Positions 35,442 to 47,001 are shown, numbered from the stretch's first letter. The stretch is DNA of 64,000 bases from Pseudisothecium myosuroides (GCA_951799445.1 OX637295.1:3410001-3474000), one strand, 5' to 3'. Numbers and translations: made by a program. The notes: a model not told the origin generated them from the letters alone.

Positions 35442-35610
35442 AATAAAATTTAAACTCTTGAAACTCGGTTCCTGCGCCACTACCACTGCAATTTCAGGTA
35501 GGCAGGAATAGGAGAAAAATGATTTTTCAACCCCAAAAAATAAATTTTACGTGTCCTTAGAAGGCTGTGGAGCAGCCCTCCGGAAGCCTGAAATTTTCTC
35601 TAATGTATTC
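35275..35610. repeat. Hairpin-bearing dispersed repeat (copy 2), inverted relative to 9336-9700
   Basis: The reverse complement follows the same order as the first copy: a gctgctccacagcc block, gtggcgcaggaa, (ATT)n, and then a long hairpin, here AGAGTGACA...TGTCACTCT. The hairpin stem differs from copy 1 by paired changes (T-A to A-T near its base). The element class is unknown. Confidence 0.6.
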
Positions 35611-37849
35611 ATGTTTATCATTGATAAACAACATATAATCTGATATAATAAAAATTTGGAATGAAACTTTGAATATACTCCCTTTGTTTCTAAAAAGACC
35701 CGTAACATTTGAACTTGGAACATTTGATGTTTGACCATGTAAAGATGGAAGTGGTTCTTTAGGAATGTCCTACATAAATTCTCTACAAGTTGCCTATATC
35801 TTATATAACTGGAATCTATTATAAAACTAGCTGAAGATTTGAGCATGGTCCCCATATTAAATTATCTACATTTTTTTTAATTGGGAGTCCTAGGAGATTT
35901 TAGAATTTTTAGTACGTTTTTTGGGACATTATATGATAAAATTATAAATTTTCATAGTATTGAAAGCAAGTAAATCCAAAACTGATTGGTGGTCTGAATT
36001 CCTTTCAAGATGTTAGATACCTTAGATGCATCTACATTTCAAATATTAATTCTTATTTTTCTAGTTTTGAATAATATTGAACTAGTGTCAAGCAAAATTT
36101 AAGGATTAGGGACATAAACACATGATAGTCTACATTCAAGTAGGCTAAATTTTCAAATTTGTGAAGGTAAATTATAAAATGCAGCTTAGAAAAATAATTT
36201 AATGTTGGCTTTTGCATAAATATTGTGAAATATGATCCATAGATTACATCCACATAGACACACGATTAGATCACTATTACATTTGTCATTATTTATCAAT
36301 AAAAAATTAATAAAAAATAAAAAATTCCTTCTAAAATTAAATGTAGATTGAGTATTTGTAATATGAGTAAACTATGAATAATACTTTTATTTAAGTTTAA
36401 AACATTGAGTTCTAATTTTTTTTTTAAGATTTTTATTTTACTCAAATATTCAGGTCATGTTTAAAGGGTCATTTTTTGAACTAGAAAAGTTTCATTTTGG
36501 ATGACACATGCTTGTAACTTTTGATCAATAGAATATTTGCAAAGCAAAGTCTTGACAAAAGATTTAAATTGTGCAAAGCTAAATCAAGAATTCATAAACA
36601 GATAGATGGATGAGAAACTTTAGAAAAAAAATGAGGCCTTTAGAGGGCTTCTAGGTAGTGACACCCTTAACTATTTCCAAGTCAACGCTAGACCTATAAA
36701 TTTTGAATCAAATATGTCTTTACCTTGTTTGACTTTGGCAAGAGTGAAGATTCACATTCAATTCAATCCACCTAGATTTGAGCATAAGAATTTTCAGTCC
36801 ATCTGAACCATATGGGCCAGTTACAGTGCACAAAATTGGACAACTATTGCAAGGTACACCTCGAGTACTTGGGTTTTGAGCCACCTAACATACACTAACA
36901 ATCATCACACTTCAATAAAAGTGAGCAGCAATAGGGGAAGAAATTCATAGAAGTACAAAATAAATGTATTATTTGGATTTCCTTGAGAGCTTTTTAGTAG
37001 CTCTCTAGAGAATCCATATTTTCTCTAATGACCATGATTAATTTTATGTGTCTGTTTGTATTCATTCATTGTTCAAAATTTGAATGTGTGGTCCTCAAGG
37101 GTTTAATATTGTGGTTGCTTCATGTACATACTAAACAAATCTTAAAGATACCAATTCAACAACATATATTGCGAGTGCATGCAACATTGCATTGAGTCTT
37201 TTTTTTGGAACTGCCAAGTTCACGTAGCATTGAACTAGCTAACATTCACTTTTGAGAAACATTCTTTACATCCACACATTGCTCACTAAATCAAAGCCCC
37301 TCCAAAAATGTTATTTTTCCTATTTGAAATACACTTTGTACAAACATCATGATCTTCAAGATGCACCATCACAACACCTCTTTAGGATGTGTCTAATTAG
37401 TCTTTACAATAAAATGTTTAAAATATTTTATATACAAACAACAATACATGTATTTCAAACAATAGATCAATAATGTGGTCACTTTTGCTTGCATAACACC
37501 CAAAAGGTTAATGAATATTGTTTTTAGGTGTTGCCCTCTTGGCAATGTTTCTTTGAGTGGGGCAATTTATTGCTCATAAGCTATAAATTTTTTTGAGGGA
37601 ATCTTTGACAATAGATTCCCCTATTTTCCATGCCTAGAATCACTCAATTGTTACAAAATCTAGGGAAAATATAATTTCTCTGTTAGGAGATTAATTTACA
37701 CATTGTTGAATGAAATCGTGTGTTGTTATCTATGTTTTCTATGTTTCATCCAGGTTGATTGATGTAACTGATAGCTATGGCTTTCACTGCGCTGCCCAGA
37801 TATAATAAAAAAAACACTCACCTGCCTCTTTGGTCGTCATTGTCAACGC
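35611..37849. other. AT-rich non-coding stretch left of the segmental duplication
   Basis: No supported gene. The open frames at 35547-35855(-), 36053-36253(-) and 37252-37473(+) have no recognisable features. The composition rises in GC from about 37770, just before the duplicated block. Confidence 0.4.
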
Positions 37850-38079
37850 CGATTGGTTGTCAGTGAGCATCTCTGAGTGTCACTGAAAGCTTCGGGAATC
37901 AAATGTGAAACTTGTCTGTCACGACATCGTCACAGAGGTCTGTACGTCCGCGCGACGACTAAGTTGCAATTACCTGCCCACTCTGTCCCTACATCAAGAC
38001 ATTGCAGGCAGCAATTGCAAAATCAGTAACTAGGATTAGTGTTGAAGAAGTTACATAAAACTGCACTAGTCTTCAGGAC

Positions 38080-38088
38080 TATATAAAT
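38080..38088 (+). promoter_or_regulatory. TATA box of peptide gene A, unit 1
   Basis: The sequence TATATAAAT lies 301 nt before the ATG of gene A. It is conserved in unit 2 at about 49895-49902, and altered in unit 3 (GGACTACATCACAGG). Confidence 0.55.
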
Positions 38089-38388
38089 CTCTCCCAAATT
38101 CTTACGGAATTAAACACATTACTAGCTCATTCAAACAGAGTACTACTGTTCCATGTGTTTACCTAGCATTATTTGAAATGTACTGAGATACATACCAGGA
38201 AGCTAGCTAGTTTGATTGGTAGAGAAGCTAGATGGGGTGAACTACTCATTCCAGCTTGTTTGGCTTATTCAGATCGGGTGGAGAGCTTCTTGAGTTCTTC
38301 AATTCAGAGCACAACGACACGTGACTGTCTGATTAATTAGGATAGGAAACTAAGCGGCATTGCAGCTTGAGTTGGTTGTATGTATCAA

Positions 38389-38535
38389 ATGGGTGCTGCA
38401 GGAGATGGCGGTGGTTCCAAGTGGAGACCTCCTCAACACTTCTGCAGCAGGAAACTTTGTAACATAGCTTCACATGAAGCAGGCCAAGTATCGAGCACAT
38501 TGGTACCCAGAAACCAGGAATCGGGTCATTGCTGA
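38389..38535 (+). CDS. GDGG-SKW peptide gene A, unit 1 (48 aa)
   Basis: The ATG at 38389 opens a 48-residue frame that starts MGAAGDGGGSKWRPPQ and continues with a Cys-containing tail (HFCSRKLCNIAS) to TGA 38533. The core sits at residues 5-15, as in other members. The unit 2 copy differs in the core at K/R and has in-frame insertions only (12 and 3 bp), which supports coding. Here a deletion of about 30 bp relative to unit 2 shortens the C terminus. A TATA box lies 301 nt upstream. The antisense 74-aa frame (38333-38557) is a shadow. No signal peptide; function unknown. Confidence 0.5.
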   Translation: MGAAGDGGGSKWRPPQHFCSRKLCNIASHEAGQVSSTLVPRNQESGHC

Positions 38536-38793
38536 AATTTTGAGCAATTAGTGGCAATTAGGTTGATCATAGGTAGAATGTAGATATTCACTGGAACCGA
38601 ATTATGTAGATATACTTACACTAACATATTCTTATGAGGATTATTTCGTAGAGAGAATGAGGCAGGATTTAGGGTACTGTCCAATCAAAATCAATTGCAG
38701 CTTGTATAGGTATGAGATAGTCTTGGGTGCATTGCTTGAGCTATTTATATTTTCAGAAACCGGGTTACATTTTGCCCTCTAATTGCGTACTCT

Positions 38794-39140
38794 GTTTTTT
38801 TTCACATTCCCTGCATATCCCCAGTATTTCTTAAGTTGTGGACAAATCTAATTGCACAAATTCCATGTGAATGTCAAGTTTTGAATACATAGCATACTGC
38901 ATTTGGAAGCATATTTTTCGCGTTTGGAAATCCATGATGCAATTAGAGAGGGTTGCCTGGTTGAGTTTTTTTTTTCACATTCCCTGCATATCCCCAGTAT
39001 TTCTTAAGTTGTGGACAAATCTAATTGCACAAATTCCAAGTGAATGTCAAGTTTTGAATACATAGCATACTGCATTTGGAAGCATATTTTTCGAGTTTGG
39101 AAATCCATGATGCAATTAGAGAGGGTTGCCTGGTTGAGCT
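38794..39140 (+). repeat. Young tandem duplication of about 173 bp, unit 1 only
   Basis: The segment with 'ttcacattccctgcatatcc' at 38801 recurs at 38974 nearly unchanged. Unit 2 has a single copy (about 51896-52063), so this duplication happened after the segmental duplication. Confidence 0.8.
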
Positions 39141-39920
39141 TGGTTGAGTATTTTGAGTATGTGGTGTTCCTGAAAACGACTCAGGACATAGTTTGAATGT
39201 GTGAAAAGTGTACAAACATCAATGATAGTGTGAGAACTGTGCAGGATATTCTAAAATGTTGTTTCTGAGAAGGAATATTCAAGAAGTCCAAGTAAGAGCA
39301 GATTACTGTAATGGCTTCAACTCTTGAAGAATCACAAAAATGGTGTCAAAGTTTTGATGAACGTTCAATCTGCACGCTATGGAAGTCCATGATGCACTAG
39401 GAGAGGATAAATTGAGAGTTCTTGTTCACACATGTCACTCACGACCTAGTCTGAATTTGTGACAAGCGCGCTACAATCAATGGCAGTGAGGTAGACTAGT
39501 GTGCAGGATATTCTCCAATGTCATTTTCCAAAAAAGCACATTAAAGAAGTCCAAGTGAGTAAAGATTATAGCCAAGGCTTCCACTCCTCAAAAAACACAA
39601 AAGATGGTATCAATGTTTTGCTGAACGTTCAATCTTCGCTGCAGAAGTCTATGATGCGATTGTAGAGGATTGAGATTTATTGTTCAAACATGTCACTCAC
39701 GACACAGTTTGAATTTGTGACAAGCGTGCCATATTCAATGACGGTGAGACAAGTGTGCAGGATATTCTCCTTACTTATGTCTGAATTTTCAGAGAAAGAA
39801 ACATTAAAGAAGTGAGCACTTGTACATTTTGAGGTTGAACTGAGCAACAAAACATGTCGCCAAAATGTTTTGCAGAACTGTTGCACTTGAAATGCTGCTC
39901 TCCCCACTGCAACTTCAGCA
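38880..39920 (+). repeat. Degenerate tandem repeat of about 270 bp, three units
   Basis: Landmarks recur about every 260-280 bp: 'ccatgatgcaattagagagg' near 39105, a version at 39388 and another at 39650; 'caggatattct' at 39242, 39500 and 39757. The same degenerate array occurs in unit 2 (about 52030-52680), so it is older than the segmental duplication. Confidence 0.6.
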
Positions 39921-40196
39921 AGGTTGAATGCAATTGTTCACATGCTCCGAATGTTCACCATCGGCGGATTGAAGTTTCAGTTCTACAAAGGTGTGCTTGC
40001 ATCCTGTCGAATCCCGAAAGCCGCCCAGACTGAGACTTCAAAATGGGAGGGGCAACGGGGTGGCCATCAACACGTGGAAAATATCAACAGACAGGTGTAA
40101 GCTTCACTCTGGGACCGTGAACTATTTTGCACGGCCCCGGGGGCTCATTCACGGTTGGAGGAAGGGCCGCACAAAGCTGCCTAAAACAGACAGGGG

Positions 40197-40346
40197 AAAT
40201 TTCGTTAAAATGGCATATGAAATCCGCCATTCTTTCATTCAATTCCTTCTTCGGCCCTAAAGTCTATGACTACTATAGATTTCAGACTGCACAGTCTAAA
40301 TTGAAAAGTGCCCGTTTGTGGAATACCGCAATTTTATTAAAATATT
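40197..40346. mobile_element. MITE, ATTTCRTTAAAATGG family, shared by both units
   Basis: The left end AATTTCGTTAAAATGGC and the right end GCAATTTTATTAAAATAT enclose 'cagactGCACagtct'. The unit 2 equivalent (about 53068-53196) has lost much of the left end. It was therefore inserted before the duplication. Confidence 0.65.
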
Positions 40347-41122
40347 GGTTAGACACTATCACTGAAAAATTGACTAATTGGTAAAAGAGTAAAGTGAACC
40401 CTATTACTGTACCACCTTTGAAATTCCAATTTCGCCCTCATGTACTTGTGGTGTTCATTTTTGTCTTGAATTGCTTCCCTTGTGACACAAGATTGGTGGT
40501 AATAGGTTGGTTTAGTATTCAAGGTACCTTGATTATATTGTCAAAAGACATGAACAAATAGTTCTCCTTTGTGTTCTTATGAGCTATTAATACACAAGGA
40601 TGGAGACACCATAGCTATAGGTCAAATTTAACACTTTTATGTCAAAATGGTTTAATCTTGGAATTTAGAATGTATGAAATGTCATTTATTAATTTTCAAA
40701 TTATTTCAGATTTTTTGAACATAGCATTTTAGGTTTAAAAGAGAACAAAAGACCTTCAAATACAATTTCCCTTCTTTTTTGGATATTGATTTGTAAATTT
40801 ATAAAATGTTGGACATGCTTTGAATTTTGCTTGATTATTTACAAAACTAACCTAGACATAGGGTATCAAAGATAGAGAGGGTTACCTTGACTAGTATATT
40901 ATATAGGGTTAGCCAAGAATTTGTGGGAAATTGGTTTCATTTAAGATATGACTCTAGATAATGTAAGCGCACCTAATTGCGACCTCTTTGCAAGTTTGCA
41001 AAACTAAACTCCTCAAAGTCTTGGCTAAAATGTGCGGCTTCTATTTATGACAACCTAGGACTAAAATTCCTGGTGCAGTTTTTGTAGAACATCAGGCCCA
41101 CTGAAACCTGAGGCAAGGAAAC
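40347..41122. other. Non-coding part of unit 1
   Basis: No gene supported; the sequence aligns with 53197-53964 of unit 2 with scattered substitutions and small indels, as expected for neutral DNA. Confidence 0.5.
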
Positions 41123-41302
41123 ATGGAACCTAGCAAATTTACCATCCTGGACGTCAAAACCCCAGATGGTGAAGATGCTCTAAAGAGTTATGACTGCAGC
41201 CGCCTCTGCAATGGCCAAGATATATAGAATACCAAAATTTGCAACGAGATTCGGCAGTTGTTCGATGAATTCTTCCTTACAAATTCTCGCAGATTTGTTT
41301 AA
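41123..41302 (+). pseudogene. MEPSKF small gene, unit 1, broken by an in-frame TAG
   Basis: This 180-bp region aligns without gaps to the intact 59-residue frame at 53965-54144 of unit 2. A TGG-to-TAG change at codon 35 (41225-41227) truncates it to 34 residues. Of eight differences only one is synonymous, and five are A here for G there. That pattern fits relaxed selection and decay on this side. The frame downstream of the stop remains open to the shared TAA. Confidence 0.45.
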
Positions 41303-41448
41303 TCTTGCCGACTTCAATCATCGATCAGTATTCAGTAACCACAGGGTGGAGAGATTCTACTGAAAATGATTACTAGAATTTAATTTCAGTCGAGTTCACT
41401 GAACAGAGATCAGCAGTGCAGACAATCACTTGTTCCCAGATGGAATAG

Positions 41449-41568
41449 TTCGGGATACCAGATTGGTCCCACGAATTGAATGACTGGGTCCTCCAAGATG
41501 TGGAGGCGTGGATCACTATCACTGCTGCAAGTTCTGTAAAAATCCTGAAAGGTTGCTTGTGTTCGTAA
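41449..41568 (+). other. Open frame shared by both units, possible second exon
   Basis: From just after a TAG, 39 codons are open, including WSHELNDWVLQDVEAWITI and TAAS, ending at TAA 41566. The unit 2 copy (54295-54417) keeps the same frame despite a 3-bp length change. It begins about 150 bp after the MEPSKF frame, so the two may be exons of one decaying gene, but no clean donor/acceptor pair joins them. Not recognised. Confidence 0.25.
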
Positions 41569-41814
41569 CAGTTTTGACCAGTTGGAGAAGTACTGTCCTT
41601 ATGTTTTTTCACTTGAAGACGTAGAGCGCAAGTATTTAATTGGGAAAGAATATAACATTCATTGGTCCCAAAAGAACTTTAGACATCCCCAATATAAAGT
41701 CTGACAAAAAAAGAATTGTTCTTCATGTGAGCCATATAGTAGAGTCCCTTTACCTTATTCTCTCTTTGATATCAAGGTTCACTTCAAGTTAAGAGTGACC
41801 TTTGTATACCTAAC

Positions 41815-41992
41815 GCCAATTTCATTAAATTGGTGATATTCCACAAACCAAAAGTTGTGACATATCTCTTCACAGTAAGTCTAATTTTAGTATAAAATTT
41901 AGGACAAATGTAGATTTTGGTTTCAGGATTGATTTGAACTGCACCAAAGTAAATAAGTAATGGAATATATCACCAATTTTACGAAATTGACA
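41815..41992. mobile_element. MITE, ATTTCATTAAAATGG family
   Basis: The left end GCCAATTTCATTAAATTGG and the right end, inverted, GTCAATTTCGTAAAATTGG. Unit 2 has only a decayed remnant at the matching place (about 54635-54780). Confidence 0.6.
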
Positions 41993-44142
41993 TTGACTGG
42001 TCAAGAATGTTATGAATGTTTTATTAAAGTATGGGGAGGCCTACTTCCTTGGCTCATACAAGGATAGTTCTTTCAATATTCACAATAGTGCTTTGGAGAT
42101 CCATGCAACATAACATTTAATGTTACATTCTTTCTATAATGTATACAGTGCATTAGAAAATTAGAGGTGCACCCCAAATTACATCTTATTTGAGTGGGGC
42201 CAAACCAAAGAAGGTAGAATGAGTTAATTATTTGTTGGGTTTCTATACGTAAAGGAGGTGTTCTTTGTTATTGAAAATCTTTATTTGTTCAAATTTGGAA
42301 TCTTAAACTCATAAGGATTTTGTTGAGATCCTTGTAGATGTTGTTTGCACACAAAAGAAGGGATAGGATTAGTTTTTACACAAACCAAATAAGGCAATAT
42401 TAACATTCAAGGGGAGATTTTAGGACTTCACTAGTAATTATTTATCAATAATTCCCCATACTCAACAATTTTTCTATGAACCTTCTCTTTATTGCCTCTA
42501 CTTATACTATAATTAAGAATTTTTATTTTGCTATAGTTTCAAAATTCAATTGATTTTTTAAATTTTATTTTTTCTAGTTTAGTAGTTCAAAGAGCACTAG
42601 CATACATTAACCACACTAACCACATATCCTCCCCAATCATGAGGACCTACCAACTAACCACTCACTAACAAATGGTATTTGCTTAGACCCTACCTAAAGA
42701 ATATTGCATTCAATATTTGTTTTATGCACGATTTTTCGCCAATTGGCCTACAGCCAAAACATCTTGGCTATTTTTTGCAAAGGAAATTTTTGTTTGATTA
42801 GAGTCAAATACTCAGATTACTATTGTATTTTAAGGCCATAAGCCCATTAGCCAAATTTGACCTACATGATACCTACTTATCACCAAGTACGTATCACGCA
42901 AGTATCACATGAGTATCATATGAGTATTGAAGAAACAACTGGCTCCTTCGCCAAAATGAAAAAAAAATCCCACTGGGCAACGTGCCCACGGCAGGAAATT
43001 GGACATGGTGTCATGGTCGAACTGAACTTCCGAGTGGGTTCGTTGGTTTGCTGCTTGGGTGACAGCAAATACTTGCCATACATAAACATTGGGAGGGGGA
43101 GGGGGAGGGGGGGGGGGGGGCAGGCCGGCCCTGAGCGACTACAGTGACTCAACAATATTTCGACTGTCATTGACTGAACCCGCAATTCTAGTGCATTTCT
43201 AATCGATACAACCACGAAACTGAGATTTTTGGCAATTGGTAGTGTAGTTTCTTGAGTTTCTCCATCACGGCCATGATCTGAATAAGGTAACTATTAATCG
43301 TCAATGAAAAGATTGAACTTGTTCGTCGATCAATCACCACGTACAGAAATCCGGCCGAAATGTCCAAAGACTCAAATGAATTCCTTAGTGTTGCTGTGGA
43401 ATTTCACAGCTTGACTATGGAATTCCCCATCCTCAAACTGTGAAATTCCGAAGTTGCACATACTAATATGGAATTGTGTTTTCTGACTTCTGTATTTGTG
43501 AATACAGGCAGTGATCGACTACGTCCGCTCCAAGGTCAATGTCCATCACAACAAAATCAAATATCGTGCCTAATCTGGGGTAATTAATTAAGAGAGTGTT
43601 TGAGTGTAATGCACCGAAATAATTATTGCGGTTGTAAGCGCTAGAATTTGTCAGCGTCATTCATCAAGAATCAATCCAACTCTCGATCAGAACTCTAGCA
43701 ACGACAAATACTGAAGACTTCAATTGCAACTCATTCCAAGAAAAGAACACCAGTTAATGAGCCTGACACGTACAGTGATGCCAATCAGCAGATTGTGTAA
43801 TAAATGAATTTGACAATGTGTCCAATTGCATTGAATAGATGTACTTCGAAGCACATACGGTTGTTTCTCTGCAGCTAGCTGCAATAGTTACAATAGTTAC
43901 AACTGTAGCTGCTTCACGTATTCTTCAGGATACAAATAATAGTTTAAGTATTCTCCCACAAGGGTCTTGCCCATTCAAGGGGAAATGACTACTGTTTTCG
44001 CAATGGATCGCGTTTCAGAAAAAGGAAAAAAACTATTCAATAACTTTCATCACTATGTGTGTAAGATCAATGCTACCCGCCTCAAGGGCAGTCAATTCCA
44101 TGAACGTCTCATGAGATCAGGTAACTATGCACTGAAAATCAA
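41993..44142. other. Non-coding part of unit 1
   Basis: No gene supported. The stretch aligns with unit 2 (about 55070-57729) apart from unit 2 insertions, including an extra AT-rich block at about 55490-56000. A G-run at 43091-43120 is listed separately. Long frames such as 43967-44392(+) start at a non-ATG codon and are broken in unit 2. Confidence 0.5.
43091..43120 (+). repeat. G-run, quadruplex-forming candidate
   Basis: A 30-base tract of G interrupted by single A residues. Unit 2 has a shorter version at 56677-56695, so the tract length has changed since duplication. Confidence 0.7.
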
Positions 44143-44286
44143 TCAATTATTTCGAAATTCGACAGAGTCCGCCGCTCGTGAAGATCGAAATTTGACTGAG
44201 TTCGCCGTTCCTGAAGATTTCGTCATGGACATTGAGCGCTTCGGAGGCTTCCACTTGGTATCACCTCCATCTCCTGCGCTAGCCAT
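44143..44286 (-). CDS. GDGG-TKW peptide gene B, unit 1 (47 aa)
   Basis: I choose the ATG at 44286 because the upstream in-frame ATG at 44355 is absent from unit 2. The product starts MASAGDGGDTKWKPPKR. The tail has an approximate 11-residue tandem repeat (ANSVKFRSS and ADSVEFRNN). Unit 2 gene B has the same length with no indels and differs at six positions. The place of the TATA box of unit 2 reads CACTACAAGAAG here, so this copy may have a weakened promoter. It has no signal peptide and no Cys. Function unknown. The 141-aa plus frame across it is antisense and starts at TTG. Confidence 0.5.
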   Translation of the reverse strand: MASAGDGGDTKWKPPKRSMSMTKSSGTANSVKFRSSRAADSVEFRNN

Positions 44287-44570
44287 TGGTACTGTGTCAA
44301 TCGATCGGTCGATCGAGCTGGAATCGAAAAGACTAGCAAGTTGTAATCTCTCCAATGGATCTCTAGGTCTTCACAGCACCAGATTGAACTGATTGTGGTT
44401 TCTTCTAATAACAATCCCAGATTGCTAGTCTGGAAACACCGATTTCTCGAGCCAGCTAGAGACGGCGGAGATCGATATGTGGATCTTACAGAGATCGATG
44501 TTATCGATAAGTTATCACTGATCGATCGATTAGCCGTGAGGGAATGAAAATAGAGAAGCAGGGAGGTCCT

Positions 44571-44581
44571 TCTTGTAGTGG
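44571..44581 (-). promoter_or_regulatory. Altered TATA site of gene B, unit 1
   Basis: On the minus strand this reads CACTACAAGAA where unit 2 has CACTATAAGAA. It lies about 290 nt before the gene B start. The T-to-C change would be expected to weaken a TATA box (inference). Confidence 0.35.
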
Positions 44582-44586
44582 AAGAA

Positions 44587-46534
44587 ATTTGGTGGTAGCT
44601 AGCTCCCCCTGGAAAGCGAAAGGGATGAATCCGTGCACCTTCGCAGTGTAATTCCCTTTGGAATTGCAGGCGTGACCGAATTGGAATCCGCGCTCGCGGC
44701 GTAAAAAACTTGACCACGGTAAACTAGCTTGGGAATTCCAAGCTCGTGAGCCACTTGCAACGAATATTCTCCCGTAACAAATGGGAATGAATTCCTGTGC
44801 GAACTCCAGGCTCGCTCTTGCCTTTGGACTTGGACAAGAACACGAAAGGCGCTATGAAACGGGTCCTAAAGTCGGCAACGCTCACTACGTGCGGTCGTGG
44901 GGCATGTACGTCGACTGGCGGGATACAGACTACACTGATTTATCCTGTAAGTGCTTGGGAATAATTAGCAATGTCACACTATTTCCCTAGAGAGTCCCTT
45001 CACCTGCGGCCGTCATGGGTCTGTGTGGTTGCTTTGTTCCCTTTTCTACTTTACAATTGATTTTTCAGTTTGTGCCAAAAACAAAAGAAGAAGTCGCAAT
45101 GTTTCAAGCTGTACTGATTTTCACAACACAGTGTCTAGTGACATGAGTTTTCAAGAATTGGTACTGATGGGCCGTGATAGCAAAGACTTGTAACCCAAGA
45201 TTTCATTTCAGACAGCTAATGATATCTGAAATCTTGTAGGCTACCGTATCCTGTACCGGGCCCGGCCCATCGTTGGGACAAAGACCTTCGTGACTCCACT
45301 CACAACCATGAAGTTAATTCGAAGATTAGGTGGAGGGGCCCGATCTACTGAGTTTGAAGAGTAGTCTGCATGCGAATGAAACTTCCCCCTGGGCCAGCCG
45401 GTCAAAATTTGGATCGGTCAGGGCTTGTCCGGAGGAGTCGAAACTGCGGGGTTGTACAGTATGATTGTGACAAAGCTAACCACCGGGCCAGCATGTAAAC
45501 AGGCCCTTAGTGACAGATAGCTACAGCGTGACCGTGTTCCTGCTTCAGTACGTGGAACCTACAAACTGTTGTGATCGGTCTGACTACCTCGATGGTTGAC
45601 TGGATCTTACGGCACTAATAACGTCGTACTCACTGCGCTACATAATACCTTGCGCTGGTGTGGCCCCCACAAGCTTGAATAAATTGATTGACTCACTTTT
45701 CCCTGGTTCCTTTCAAGAGTATAACACTGCTCCTGTAGATCGTCCTTGTCGCCACTGGCTGCTCTAACCAGTAGCTGGTTGCAAGCGAATTCACACTAGC
45801 ATGGACAATTCGGCTCTAGGCTAGGGGAGGCAACCCCTGTTGAAACATCGAATTACTGACTTTGATGACCTGTTCATTATATCCTGACCATTGATAGGCT
45901 CAAATTGCTAGGCGAGGAAGAAGGCGATTGTGACAAACCGTGAATTTTGAACTGTCTACAGTTTCAATCCCAAGCTTCACCGGCTTCAGCATATGCGACT
46001 AGCTAGCTTGTTACGTTGTTTAAAACCGTGAATTTTGACTGTAGATTCCCCGGTAGATTCACGAGCTCCACCTTCGAATTCTTCAGCATTCGATTAGACC
46101 ACAAGCCTTAAGTCGATCATACACCGTAAGTGCATTGCCAACAAAACATTAATTTTGTTAGACAGGCTTCACCTGCTTCAGCAAATTCAATTAGACCTCG
46201 ATTGAGGCTTGCAGTTCTGGATCGACAGGTCCACATGTACAATCTGTGGATCAATTTCCGGCATCGCCGCTACGTACTGTTATTAATTGGATGAACTAAG
46301 TTACTTGTACGTACGGAGAATTTTGCAGTTGAGGACGAGGTTGATAATTCAATTCACTCTATTAGTGAGGAGCTTATTTCTGGTTGCTGGATTGGCAGTC
46401 CCGGTTTACAGTGTTGACAACAAGGAAAGTTTATGACACTGATTTGTGACACAAAGTGTAAAATCATTTAGCTGGGAAGCTTCTGAAATTGATTCTCGTA
46501 AAGAAAACAAGGAAATCTCCCTCTGATTACAGTG
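44587..46534. other. Non-coding part of unit 1 between genes B and C
   Basis: Aligns with about 58180-60480 of unit 2. No frame is conserved in both units: the 69-aa frame at 44781-44990(+) loses its ATG and is broken in unit 2. Confidence 0.5.
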
Positions 46535-46777
46535 ATGGCTGGCACGGGAGATGGATCTTCCAAGTGGAATCCCTCACGTACGGTCTCAGTCTACCGAAGC
46601 AGAATCATACTCAGTGTGGTGATCGATGTGCGACAGTCGAGTCTTGCTCTCCTTGAAAAACTAATATTCCATGTAAACTCAATAAAATACTTCAAATTAA
46701 TGCTCTGTCACTTCTGTTTGAGTGAGGGGGGAAACTTGACTCTGTTCATCCAAATGGATGAAATTGTTCATCTCTGA
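46535..46777 (+). CDS. GDGSSKW peptide gene C, unit 1 (80 aa, tail uncertain)
   Basis: The ATG at 46535 opens MAGTGDGSSKWNPSR, a core with one Gly fewer, followed by a 65-residue tail unlike any other member. The tail frame depends on a 4-bp ACGT/GTAC-type insertion relative to unit 2, where the frame ends soon after the core. The conserved part is therefore only the first 15 or so residues. 'Ctctgattacag' just before the ATG looks like a splice acceptor, so this might be a downstream exon. No TATA box is evident at 300 nt. Function unknown. Confidence 0.35.
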   Translation: MAGTGDGSSKWNPSRTVSVYRSRIILSVVIDVRQSSLALLEKLIFHVNSIKYFKLMLCHFCLSEGGNLTLFIQMDEIVHL

Positions 46778-46832
46778 AATTGTTCCGATCAGTTGCCAGC
46801 AACCCTGAGTGAGTGTCACTAACGGATATTTC

Positions 46833-47001
46833 GTTTAAATGGAGATATTCTTCCACCATTTTTCCATTCATTTTCTAGGATTGGTATAGATTTCGGACAC
46901 ATGGTCTAAAATCTAGGATTAGTTTACATTTCAGACCACATGGCTTGAACCTGAAAACTGTGCTAAGTTTGTGGAATATTGCCTTTTTAACGAAATATCC
47001 G
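46833..47001. mobile_element. MITE, ATTTCGTTAAAATGG family, at the unit 1/2 junction
   Basis: The ends are CGGATATTTCGTTTAAATGG and, inverted, CGGATATTTCGTTAAAAAGG, enclosing 'cagaccacatggctt' palindromes. It sits just after the junction between units; a related MITE at 61383-61559 sits at a different place in unit 3, so they are independent insertions. Confidence 0.75.

Larger units (their letters stand above)
37850..46789 (+). repeat. Segmental duplication, unit 1
   Basis: The block aligns in the same order with unit 2 (46790-61309). Matching landmarks include the gene A promoter (38080 and 49895), gene A (38389 and 51250), the MEPSKF frame (41123 and 53965), gene B (44286 and 57873) and gene C (46535 and 60480). 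Homology begins at about 37850 ('gattggttgtcagtgagcatc'), which matches the starts of units 2 and 3. Borders are accurate to about 20 bp. Confidence 0.85.

Noticed and set aside
41373..41612. 79-aa minus frame in unit 1
   Set aside because: The unit 2 counterpart has stops in the frame; the plus-strand frame is the one kept open in both units.
43967..44392. 141-aa plus-strand open frame, among the longest in the window
   Set aside because: It starts at TTG, runs antisense to peptide gene B, and is broken in the matching part of unit 2.
44223..44717. 164-aa minus-strand open frame
   Set aside because: Same strand but a different phase from peptide gene B, starts at a non-ATG codon, and the unit 2 copy does not keep it open.
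44781..44990. 69-aa plus frame from a true ATG
   Set aside because: Unit 2 has lost the ATG and gains an early stop, so there is no sign of constraint.
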